A DNA stretch of 7,520 nucleotides from Azoarcus sp. Lineage in GTDB: Bacteria; Pseudomonadota; Gammaproteobacteria; Burkholderiales; Rhodocyclaceae. The number at the start of each line of letters is the position of its first letter. Positions within the stretch are counted from its first letter, which is position 1. A program made the translations under genes and the position numbers. Positions 1-5,498 of the stretch are shown here, piece by piece. The stretch is taken from the NCBI GenBank assembly GCA_031259795.1, contig JAIRLA010000119.1:1-7520 (forward strand), given 5' to 3'. Below the pieces are notes generated by a model that saw nothing but the letters and a program-made list of their open reading frames with translations, did no database searches and was not told where the DNA came from.

Positions 1-1475
1 TCGTAAAAGACAGTTTTGCGACAGGGAGTGTTACAGCCTTGGGAGCGTCGGGAGGGAATTTCGGCGGATTGGCGGGTTATGTCAACGGGACAACGGTTGA
101 AAATGTTTATGCAACGGGCGACGTAAAAGCAAATGTGGAGGATACAACATTATCCGGGCAGGCAGGAGGCTTGATTGGTAGGGTTGATGCAAATTCGACC
201 GTGACTCATGCGCATGTTTCTGGAAGCAGTATTTCCGGCTTCGATACTGTTGGCGGATTGGCTGGCCTTGTGGTGGATGCGGGATCCTCCATTACGCACG
301 CCTTCGCAACTGATGTCGATGTCGTTGGATCGCTCTATGCAGGAGGTGCCGTAGGCGTCAATAATGGCTATATTTCGAACGTTTACGTCATGGCCCCGGC
401 ACGAGACGGAGTGGGAGGTATTGCGGCAAGGTATGCGGGAGGTATTGCAGGATACAATTATGGCACACTCACCAATGTCTTATTTGATGGCAATGTAAAT
501 GGCAATACCTCTAATGCCACAGATATTACTATTGCCGGAGGGATTGCTGGTCAGAATTTTGGACAGATTGATCACGCGGAAACTCGCGGCACCGTAGGCA
601 CCACAGGCGGGATCGGAATAGTTGGTGGTATTGCGGGTGTAAATTCTTTCACCGTTTCAGGGGGGGGGGAGATCCTGAATTCAATCTCCGACACTGAGTT
701 TACCGGCACGGCCATGTATGTGGGTGCTATTACAGGAGTGCAACGTCCTTACAATGTCGCAGGTGTTGGCATAGTTACTCCAGTGATATCCGGTAATTTC
801 TTCAATGCGGATAAAAATCCCGGTGTTGATCAAGTATCTACAGACTCTCCTTTTGTTGGAGATATTGTGGGAGGGGCGGAGGTAATTGGCGGCGGGGGGC
901 TGACCACTGATCAACTCGCCGATGACAATGTACGGAACACTATTCTCGACGGCGGCGACGTGGCGGGCGCGCTGGGTGATTTCAATACCGCGCAACAGCC
1001 GCCGCCCGCGCCTGTTGCGCCGCCAGTAGACAATGCGCCGCCAGTTGGCGACGGAGGAGGCAATGTCGATGCGCCCACGCCACCCTCGAACCCCACGCAG
1101 CCCTCCGACCCCGTCGCCCCGGTGACGCCTCCTACCGACAACCCCATCGCGGACGCGCCCCCGCCGGTCACGCCGCCGACGAACACGGGCGATGTCGCGC
1201 CGCCGCCTTCCGCCATCCCCAATATCACCGAGATGGAAACGATGCGGACGGCCGCCGCGCAGGCCATGGAAGGCAATAAGCAATTGCTCGGCGATGTGGT
1301 CTCCAGGGCGTTTGGCGAGAAAACCACCGGATTTGAAAGTACACGCATTCCGCTGGATCAGCTCATGGCGCACTTGACCAAAGCGCCCGCCAGCGACAAG
1401 TCTTCCTCCGCGACGACGGAAGAGAAGGAAAACTACAACTCTTCCGTGGAAGATATTTCCGTGGAAGGCGAATAA
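1..1475 (+). CDS. GLUG-repeat surface exoprotein / adhesin, 3' part only
   Basis: The reading frame is open from the left edge (first full codon at base 3), so only the C-terminal 490 or so residues are seen; the TTG at 39 is not a real start. From 54 to about 760 there are about seven degenerate GLUG-type repeats of 25-45 residues, each opening with GG-hydrophobic-A/V-G and followed by a beta-strand (for example GGLAGYVNG..VENVYATGDV and AGGIAGYNYG.LTNVLFDGNV). Such repeats occur in large secreted beta-helical adhesins, including two-partner-secretion exoproteins. A linker rich in Pro, Val and Asp follows (about 1000-1215), then a charged, partly helical tail ending DISVEGE. No beta-barrel, LPXTG motif or terminal Cys pair is present, so this is probably not a classical autotransporter; a separate secretion partner is inferred, not seen. 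GC content looks lower in the repeats than in the linker. A run of ten G lies inside the gene at 660-669. Confidence 0.8.
   Translation, partial: VKDSFATGSVTALGASGGNFGGLAGYVNGTTVENVYATGDVKANVEDTTLSGQAGGLIGRVDANSTVTHAHVSGSSISGFDTVGGLAGLVVDAGSSITHAFATDVDVVGSLYAGGAVGVNNGYISNVYVMAPARDGVGGIAARYAGGIAGYNYGTLTNVLFDGNVNGNTSNATDITIAGGIAGQNFGQIDHAETRGTVGTTGGIGIVGGIAGVNSFTVSGGGEILNSISDTEFTGTAMYVGAITGVQRPYNVAGVGIVTPVISGNFFNADKNPGVDQVSTDSPFVGDIVGGAEVIGGGGLTTDQLADDNVRNTILDGGDVAGALGDFNTAQQPPPAPVAPPVDNAPPVGDGGGNVDAPTPPSNPTQPSDPVAPVTPPTDNPIADAPPPVTPPTNTGDVAPPPSAIPNITEMETMRTAAAQAMEGNKQLLGDVVSRAFGEKTTGFESTRIPLDQLMAHLTKAPASDKSSSATTEEKENYNSSVEDISVEGE
660..669 (+). repeat. In-frame poly-G(10) tract in the adhesin gene
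   Basis: Ten consecutive G encode Gly-Gly-Gly plus the first base of a Glu codon. The frame stays open across the tract at this length. Losing one G puts TGA in frame at 676-678, and gaining one puts TGA in frame at 695-697, so either slip would remove about 268 C-terminal residues. Long homopolymers in surface-protein genes are classic slipped-strand phase-variation sites. Whether this one varies is inference. Confidence 0.7.
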
Positions 1476-1480
1476 TCGAA

Positions 1481-1504
1481 TTTCTTCCGGGTATCCGGAA
1501 GAAA
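1481..1504 (+). other. Hairpin 1 after the adhesin stop codon (10-bp perfect stem)
   Basis: TTTCTTCCGG (1481-1490) and CCGGAAGAAA (1495-1504) are perfect inverted repeats with a GTAT loop, starting five bases after the adhesin TAA. No U-tract follows, so it is not a canonical intrinsic terminator. It may protect the mRNA 3' end, mark a processing site or act as a weak or Rho-assisted terminator. Confidence 0.6.
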
Positions 1505-1509
1505 AGACC

Positions 1510-1531
1510 GGGGCGGTGTATTCGCCGCCCC
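1510..1531 (+). other. Hairpin 2, GC-rich (9-bp stem, TATT loop)
   Basis: GGGGCGGTG (1510-1518) pairs with CGCCGCCCC (1523-1531), with one G-U wobble and a TATT loop. It starts five bases after hairpin 1. The downstream bases CATAATCC are not a U-tract. Confidence 0.6.
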
Positions 1532-1539
1532 ATAATCCA

Positions 1540-1558
1540 AACCGGGAGTTTCCCGGTT
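1540..1558 (+). other. Hairpin 3 just upstream of a ribosome binding site
   Basis: AACCGGGA (1540-1547) and TCCCGGTT (1551-1558) form an 8-bp perfect stem with a GTT loop. It ends four bases before the AAGGAG site at 1563-1568 that serves the next gene. It could shield the 5' end of a processed transcript or tune translation of the 110-residue protein; that role is inference. Confidence 0.55.
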
Positions 1559-1562
1559 ATTT

Positions 1563-1568
1563 AAGGAG
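1563..1568 (+). promoter_or_regulatory. Ribosome binding site AAGGAG
   Basis: AAGGAG lies 8 bases before the ATG at 1577. It fixes that start over other reading frames in the area. Confidence 0.75.
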
Positions 1569-1576
1569 TTTGTATC

Positions 1577-1909
1577 ATGAAGCTGAAAAACCAATTGTTG
1601 GTTTCTGCGTTGTTTTTGGGTGGCCTGCTTTCGCCACATGTTTTTGCCGCCGATACGGTATGCAGCGTCGTTTACTTGGACGACGGCGTTTTGGATACCG
1701 TAGAAATTACCGCCGCGAATCACGAACAACTTGGCGGTTCCATTCCCATTCCACAGACCACCATTTCGGTCGCAAGCAATTTCTATGCTCCGGCCATCGA
1801 CTTGGCTACGGCGTTCTTGGAATCCGACTCGAGCTTGGCGGTTCATGGAATGATTGGCTGGAAGCTCACGGCTACGGCGCCATTCCCGCACAAACCAATC
1901 CATAAATAA
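1577..1909 (+). CDS. Small secreted protein of unknown function
   Basis: This encodes 110 residues. The N-terminus is a clear Sec signal peptide: basic start (MKLKNQ), hydrophobic core LLVSALFLGGLL (about residues 7-18), and a signal peptidase I site VFA|AD after residue 24. The mature protein would be about 86 residues with a single Cys (Cys29 of the precursor), a stretch compatible with beta structure (VCSVVYLDDGVLDTVEIT) and a basic tail ending HKPIHK. The lone Cys is not in a lipobox, so it is probably soluble periplasmic or exported rather than a lipoprotein. I do not recognise a family. The gene lies 101 bases after the adhesin stop, in the same direction, behind three hairpins, so co-transcription with differential stability is possible and a link to adhesin export or surface function is a guess. 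The start is supported by AAGGAG 8 bases upstream. Confidence 0.75.
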   Translation: MKLKNQLLVSALFLGGLLSPHVFAADTVCSVVYLDDGVLDTVEITAANHEQLGGSIPIPQTTISVASNFYAPAIDLATAFLESDSSLAVHGMIGWKLTATAPFPHKPIHK

Positions 1910-1960
1910 CCTCCACCGAGGTAAAAACAAAGAGCGCCCGTGCGCCGGAGGTCTATTACT

Positions 1961-2059
1961 ATGGTTTGCAACTTTTTCAGCAAGCCCCACCCGTCCCCTG
2001 CGGAGGTTCCGCCCTCGCAGGGGATTTTTTCGTTTTCCATATGGAGTCACGCAACATGA
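1961..2059 (+). CDS. Short 32-codon ORF, possible leader peptide coupled to the next gene
   Basis: An ATG at 1961 is preceded by GGAGG (1947-1951) at 9 bases, a strong ribosome binding site. The frame encodes 32 residues, starting MVCNFFSKPHPSP and ending SIWSHAT, and stops with TGA at 2057-2059. That stop overlaps the ATG of the 161-residue gene at 2056 as ATGA, the usual geometry for translational coupling. The ORF spans the whole intrinsic terminator at 1994-2030, so ribosomes translating it could prevent the hairpin forming. Codons before the hairpin include three Pro and two Phe but no diagnostic run of one amino acid. It may be a regulatory leader, a tiny protein or a chance ORF. There is no homology evidence, so the confidence rests on the ribosome binding site and the ATGA junction. 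Confidence 0.45.
   Translation: MVCNFFSKPHPSPAEVPPSQGIFSFSIWSHAT
1994..2030 (+). terminator. Strong intrinsic terminator
   Basis: TCCCCTGCG (1994-2002) pairs with CGCAGGGGA (2016-2024), a 9-bp GC-rich stem, and six T follow at 2025-2030. The loop (2003-2015) could pair further using GAGG with CCTC. This should end transcripts from the 110-residue gene, but it sits only 25 bases before the next start codon and inside the short ORF at 1961, so it could work as a conditional attenuator. Confidence 0.85.
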
Positions 2060-2541
2060 AGAACCAGCACGATAAAACCATTCCCGCGCCAACGCTGGCG
2101 GAAGTGCAAAAGCTGTTGCAACAGGTCATCGACCTGCTGTCGCCCTACGCCCTCGCGCTCACCCCCGGCGAGCGCCAGGAATTGCCCAAGATGGGGGAAA
2201 AGACGTTCACCTTTGTCGAGAAGGCGTACCAGTTCGCGCAGCAGAATCCCTCCCTGTGTCCGTCCTATCTGGACATGAGGGAATTCGGCATCGACTTCGA
2301 GGACGCGGACAGCCTGCGCTGGGTGCAAAACCTCGCCCGCCAGATCCAGGAGTCGATCGACGACACGCTGATGAGCGCGGGCAGCGAGGCGTACCAGGCG
2401 GCGCTGGTGTTCTACAGGGCCGTCAAGGCGGCGGCCAGGGACGACATCCCCGGCGCGAAGGCGGTCTACGGCGAACTGGGCAAACGCTTCCCCCAAGGCC
2501 GCCGCGCCGCCCCCGCCGACAGCGCCCCCCAAGAGCCATGA
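2056..2541 (+). CDS. Conserved-looking helical protein of unknown function (161 aa)
   Basis: Start chosen at 2056 because GGAG (2044-2047) lies 8 bases upstream; an in-frame ATG at 2041 has no good site, and a start further upstream would cross the terminator. The product is soluble and mostly helical, without a signal peptide or membrane span. Striking blocks are LTPGERQELPKMGEKTFTFVEKA (about 35-57), NPSLCPSYLD (64-73), DDTLMSAGSEAYQAALVFY (102-120) and PGAKAVYGELGKRFP (132-146). From memory, hypothetical proteins with the same pattern (LPKMG.KT..FV.KA, GSEAY..AL.FY, PGAK..Y..L..RFP) occur in several bacterial phyla, but I know of no assigned function. The last 15 residues are a low-complexity Ala/Pro tail. 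The start codon overlaps the stop of the short upstream ORF (ATGA). Confidence 0.75.
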   Translation: MKNQHDKTIPAPTLAEVQKLLQQVIDLLSPYALALTPGERQELPKMGEKTFTFVEKAYQFAQQNPSLCPSYLDMREFGIDFEDADSLRWVQNLARQIQESIDDTLMSAGSEAYQAALVFYRAVKAAARDDIPGAKAVYGELGKRFPQGRRAAPADSAPQEP

Positions 2542-2551
2542 TCCCCCCCGC

Positions 2552-2593
2552 CGCATCCGCCCCGGAAAGCGCCGCATTCGCGCCGGAACCGGC
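2552..2593 (-). repeat. Two degenerate 21-bp repeat units in inverted orientation
   Basis: The 21-base segments 2552-2572 (CGCATCCGCCCC...) and 2573-2593 (CGCATTCGCGCCGG...) resemble the reverse complement of the array unit at 2661-2765, matching at roughly 15 and 17 of 21 positions. The two arrays therefore face each other across 67 bases. A third unit at 2594-2614 is too diverged to claim. Confidence 0.5.
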
Positions 2594-2660
2594 GATGTTC
2601 GCGCACGGACAAAACACGTCCGCACGCCAACAAACCCCCAAAAGCGCCAAACCGACCGCA

Positions 2661-2773
2661 GTGGGTTCGGGGGCGAATGCGGTGGGTTCAGGGGCGAATG
2701 CGGTGGGTTCGGGGGCGAATGCGGCGGGTTCGGGGGCGAACGCGGGGGGTTCGGGGGCGAATGCGGCGGGTTC
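2661..2773 (+). repeat. 21-bp tandem repeat array (5 units plus a partial)
   Basis: Units at 2661, 2682, 2703, 2724 and 2745, each exactly 21 bases, open with GNGGGTTC and end with CGAAYGCG; a partial copy covers 2766-2773. The units differ at only a few positions (the second base, one G/A and one T/C). Because 21 is a multiple of three, one plus-strand frame reads a repeated seven-residue unit, xGSGANA. The frequent G3-G5 runs also give the plus strand G-quadruplex potential. Confidence 0.9.
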
Positions 2774-2845
2774 CAGACGAAACGTCCCTTTTATCAGCGT
2801 CGCTGTGCTCCGTATGGAACAACACCCTCTCCCGGCCTGCGGCCA

Positions 2846-2870
2846 CCCTCCCCCGCCAAGCGGGGGAGGG
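2846..2870. repeat. Perfect 11-bp GC-rich hairpin, intergenic palindrome type
   Basis: CCCTCCCCCGC (2846-2856) and GCGGGGGAGGG (2860-2870) form a perfect stem with a CAA loop. It is preceded by CCCTCTCCC and a GGCC-TGC-GGCC palindrome (2834-2844). From memory, this arrangement is a common dispersed intergenic repeat in proteobacterial genomes. No T-run follows on either strand, so it is not called a terminator. Confidence 0.65.
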
Positions 2871-2949
2871 AAGTCCAGCGCCAGACTCCGCCATCACGAC
2901 GAACTCGCCGCCGCGCCACCCTACCCTGCCCCCGCGACAGTCCTCCCCC

Positions 2950-2987
2950 CTCGTCATTGCGAGGAGCGCGAGCGACGCGGCAATCCA
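2950..2987 (+). repeat. Dispersed palindromic repeat element, copy A
   Basis: This 38-base element opens with CTCGTCATTGCGAGG and ends GGCAATCCA, with ATTGC and GCAAT as an internal inverted pair. Two more copies lie at 7267-7303 (same strand) and 7352-7388 (opposite strand) in this window, so it is a repeated intergenic element of this genome. Confidence 0.8.
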
Positions 2988-3041
2988 GTTTGTTCTATCC
3001 GGCGCGCAGCGCCGCTGGTCAAAAAGGGAGAAAGGAAGGCA

Positions 3042-3050
3042 TGGTATGAT
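3042..3050 (+). promoter_or_regulatory. Candidate extended -10 promoter for tal
   Basis: TGGTATGAT matches an extended -10 (TGn plus TATGAT, 5 of 6 bases of the consensus). No good -35 is seen at 17 bases, which is tolerated by extended -10 promoters. Transcription would start near 3057, giving a leader of about 125 bases before tal. Prediction from pattern only. Confidence 0.4.
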
Positions 3051-3182
3051 CCACGCCATGAAATGTTCATTATGCCGGCGCATGATCGGACGAAATACAG
3101 CGATGTAATGCCGCAAGTCCCGCCCAGGGCAAAGTTTCCTCCGCAACGGCGGAATTTCAATCCGGATACGGTTTTACGAACG

Positions 3183-4259
3183 ATGAATCCATTGCTGCAA
3201 ATCCGCGCCCTCGGCCAGCAGGTCTGGCTCGACAGTCTGTCCCGCTCCTTGCTCAACGACGGGCATCTCGCCCGCTTCATCGCCGGGGACGGCGTCGCCG
3301 GCATCACCACCAATCCCGCCATTTTCCAGAAGGCCATCGCGGACGGGCGCTATTACGGGGATGATCTCGCCCTGCTCCGGCGAGAGCCGCTCACCGCCGA
3401 GGGGCGCTACGAGCGGCTGGCGATTGCCGACGTGCGCCGCGCTTGCGATCTGTTGTATCCGCTGTACGAGCAATCGCGCGGCGAGGCTGGATACGTCAGC
3501 CTCGAAGTGTCTCCGGCGCTCGCCCATGACGCCGAGGGCACCGCGGCCGCGGGACGGCGCCTTCATGCCGAGACGGGACGCGCCAACCTGCTGATAAAGG
3601 TTCCCGCCACCGCCGCTGGCCTGGTCGCGGTGGAGCATTTGATCGGCGCCGGGATCAATGTCAACGTCACGCTGCTGTTTTCGCTTGCGCACGCCGACGC
3701 GGCCGCCGACGCTTATCTGCGCGGACTCGAACGCCTGCGCGCCGCGGGCGGCGATCCGGGCCGGGCCATGTCGGTCGCCAGTCTGTTCCTGTCGCGCGTC
3801 GATACCTTGGTCGATGCGCGCCTCGAAGCGCGCGGCGGCGCGGCGGCCGCGTTGCGCGGGCAGGCGGCGACGGCAATGGCGCGGCGCGCTTATCAGCGCT
3901 ATCTCGACCGTTTCCACGGCCCGGCGTTCGCATCCCTGCGCGCCGCGGGGGCGCGCCCGCAATACTTGCTGTGGGCGAGCACCGGCGCCAAGAATCCCGC
4001 CTACAGCGATCTGCTCTATGTCGAACCGCTGATCGGCCCCGAAACGATCACCACTCTGCCCGAGGCCACCCTCGCCGCCCTGCGCGACCATGGCCGCGTC
4101 GAGAACACGCTCGCCGCTGCTCCCGATGCCGCGAACGCGACGCTTGCCGCGCTCGCCGGTCACGGGATCGACATGGACGAAATCGGCGAAGTCCTGCAAG
4201 CCGATGGCCTGCGGCAATTCGATCAGGCGTTCGCCAAAGTGCTCGAGCTGACCGCCTGA
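3183..4259 (+). CDS. tal: Transaldolase
   Basis: Transaldolase (EC 2.2.1.2) of the non-oxidative pentose phosphate pathway moves a dihydroxyacetone unit from sedoheptulose 7-phosphate to glyceraldehyde 3-phosphate; it is cytosolic. The product has 358 residues, the usual length of the bacterial 'mycobacterial-type' Tal subfamily. Visible signatures: VWLDSL with Asp17, GITTNPAIF (about 40-48), VSLEVSP with Glu108, LLIKVPAT with the Schiff-base Lys139, NVTLLFS, a Ser-Arg-Val-Asp motif, and STGAKNPAYSD near the phosphate site. The ATG at 3183 was chosen because MNPLLQIRALGQQVWLD matches where homologues begin; the frame is open far upstream but that part is low-complexity. The ribosome binding site is weak. 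The gene appears to be monocistronic, preceded by a repeat-rich gap and converging with urtC. Confidence 0.93.
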   Translation: MNPLLQIRALGQQVWLDSLSRSLLNDGHLARFIAGDGVAGITTNPAIFQKAIADGRYYGDDLALLRREPLTAEGRYERLAIADVRRACDLLYPLYEQSRGEAGYVSLEVSPALAHDAEGTAAAGRRLHAETGRANLLIKVPATAAGLVAVEHLIGAGINVNVTLLFSLAHADAAADAYLRGLERLRAAGGDPGRAMSVASLFLSRVDTLVDARLEARGGAAAALRGQAATAMARRAYQRYLDRFHGPAFASLRAAGARPQYLLWASTGAKNPAYSDLLYVEPLIGPETITTLPEATLAALRDHGRVENTLAAAPDAANATLAALAGHGIDMDEIGEVLQADGLRQFDQAFAKVLELTA

Positions 4260-4272
4260 AGGCGGCGATGTT

Positions 4273-4295
4273 TTTCCGCGCCGGGCGCGCGGAAA
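4273..4295. terminator. Hairpin between convergent tal and urtC
   Basis: TTTCCGCGC (4273-4281) and GCGCGGAAA (4287-4295) form a 9-bp stem with a CGGGC loop, in the 50-base gap between the two converging stop codons. The 5' side is preceded by extra T and neither strand shows a clean T-run after the stem, so it is at best a weak bidirectional terminator or a transcript-end stabiliser. Confidence 0.4.
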
Positions 4296-4309
4296 CCATG
4301 GCAGGGCAT

Positions 4310-5485
4310 TCACGGGCGCGCCGCCGTCGCGGCGCGCGGCTTCGGCGTTTTGCCGCCGCGCCAGCGCCGCCACAGACCGGCCACGCCATCGGGCAGCCAG
4401 AGCGTGACCGCGATGAACAGTCCGCCGAGGAAGAACGGCCAGTATTCCGGTACGGTCACGGTGAAGAAGCTCTTCGCCAGGTTGACGATGCCCGCGCCGA
4501 GCACGGCGCCGGCCAGCGTGCCGCGCCCGCCGACCGCGACCCAGACCGCGATTTCGATGGAGTTGGCGGGACTCATCTCCGATGGGTTGATGATGCCGAC
4601 CTGCGGCACGTACAGCGCTCCGGCCAGCCCGCACAGCACGGCGGAAAGCGTCCAGATGAAGAGTTTGTAGTACAGGGGGTTGTAGCCGATGAACATCGCG
4701 CGGCTTTCCGCGTCGCGGATGGCGGTGAGTACGCGCCCGAAGCGCGCGCCGGTCAGATAGCGCCCCAACAGGAGGCTTGCCGCCAGCAAGGCGGCGGAAA
4801 GGGCGAACAGGACGGCGCGCGTCGAGGGCGCGGTGATGTCGAAGCCGAGGATGCGTTTGAAATCCGTGAAACCGTTGTTGCCGCCGAAGCCGGTCTCGTT
4901 GCGGAAAAAGAGCAGCATCGCGGCGTAGGTCAGCGCTTGGGTGATGATCGAGAAATACACGCCCTTGATCCGCGAGCGGAAGGCGAACCAGCCGAACGCG
5001 AACGCCACCGCGCCGGGCAGCGCCATGGCGAGAAACACCGCCCACGGGAAGGAATCCGATCCGGCCCAGAACCACGGCAATTCCTGCCAGTCGAGGAAGA
5101 CCATGAAGTCGGGCAGATCCGCGCCATAGCTGCCGTCGCGCCCGATCTGGCGCATCAGGTACATGCCGAAGGCGTAGCCGCCGAGCGCGAAGAAGAGTCC
5201 GTGCCCCAGGCTGAGGATGCCCGCGTAGCCCCAGACCAGGTCCATGGCGACGGCCACCGTCATGTAGCACAGGATTTTGCCGGCGAGGCTCACGGTGTAG
5301 GCCGATACATGCAGCGCGTGTCCTTCGGGCAGGGCCAGGTGCGCCAGCGGCACGCCCGCTCCGGCCACGGCGGCGGCCAGCGCCAGCGCCGCCCAGCCGC
5401 CGCGCGGCAAACCGCCCGGCCATCCGGGGCGCGGCAAGGCGCGCGTCCACGAGGCGCCCATTGCTGTATTTGTATTCATCGTCAT
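4310..5485 (-). CDS. urtC: Urea-type ABC transporter permease UrtC
   Basis: Inner-membrane permease of the branched-chain amino acid/urea family (LivM-like), expected to pair with UrtB to form the channel of a high-affinity urea importer. It has 391 residues with multiple hydrophobic segments. Family signatures: a DLVWGYAGILSLGHG stretch (Ser92-Gly96), FFALGGYAFGMYLMRQIG, the UrtC-typical LPDFMVFLDW, and a cytoplasmic-loop AIRDAESRAMFIGY stretch that would contact the ATPase. AVGGRGTLAGAVLGAG and PEYWPFFLGGLF follow near the C-terminus. Start at 5485 or 5479: GAGG (5494-5491) lies 5 bases before the first ATG, GGAG (5489-5486) 6 bases before the second. It follows urtB by 13 bases, so the two are co-transcribed. 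Downstream lies tal on the other strand; urtD and urtE do not follow. Confidence 0.92.
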   Translation of the reverse strand: MTMNTNTAMGASWTRALPRPGWPGGLPRGGWAALALAAAVAGAGVPLAHLALPEGHALHVSAYTVSLAGKILCYMTVAVAMDLVWGYAGILSLGHGLFFALGGYAFGMYLMRQIGRDGSYGADLPDFMVFLDWQELPWFWAGSDSFPWAVFLAMALPGAVAFAFGWFAFRSRIKGVYFSIITQALTYAAMLLFFRNETGFGGNNGFTDFKRILGFDITAPSTRAVLFALSAALLAASLLLGRYLTGARFGRVLTAIRDAESRAMFIGYNPLYYKLFIWTLSAVLCGLAGALYVPQVGIINPSEMSPANSIEIAVWVAVGGRGTLAGAVLGAGIVNLAKSFFTVTVPEYWPFFLGGLFIAVTLWLPDGVAGLWRRWRGGKTPKPRAATAARP

Positions 5486-5498
5486 CTCCGCCTCGATC

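Larger units (their letters stand above)
2542..3182. other. Repeat-rich intergenic region of about 640 bases
   Basis: I see no supported gene here. One plus-strand frame stays open through the region into tal, but its translation is low-complexity (Pro/Ala-rich, then repeated GSGANA) and follows high GC content, not a recognisable domain. Contents in order: two degenerate inverted 21-bp units (2552-2593), the direct 21-bp array (2661-2773), a GC-rich hairpin (2846-2870), a dispersed palindromic element (2950-2987), a small hairpin (3000-3014) and a candidate promoter (3042-3050). Confidence 0.7.

Noticed and set aside
1531..1536. CATAAT as a -10 box for the small secreted gene
   Set aside because: It matches 5 of 6 bases, but there is no -35 at the right distance and no TGn extension, and it sits between hairpins.
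2661..2773. CRISPR array
   Set aside because: The 21-bp units are directly contiguous with no spacers, so this is a minisatellite-type tandem repeat.
3046..3108. 20-codon ORF with a CxxC motif (MIHAMKCSLCRRMIG...) and a GGAAGG-like site upstream
   Set aside because: It is very short, overlaps the candidate extended -10 promoter, and has no other support. If that promoter is real, the start codon would lie outside the transcript.
2256..3182. Long N-terminal extension of transaldolase (over 300 codons open upstream of 3183)
   Set aside because: The translation is low-complexity and reads through repeats and a palindromic element. It overlaps the 161-residue gene in another frame, and Tal homologues begin at the MNPLLQIRALGQ position.
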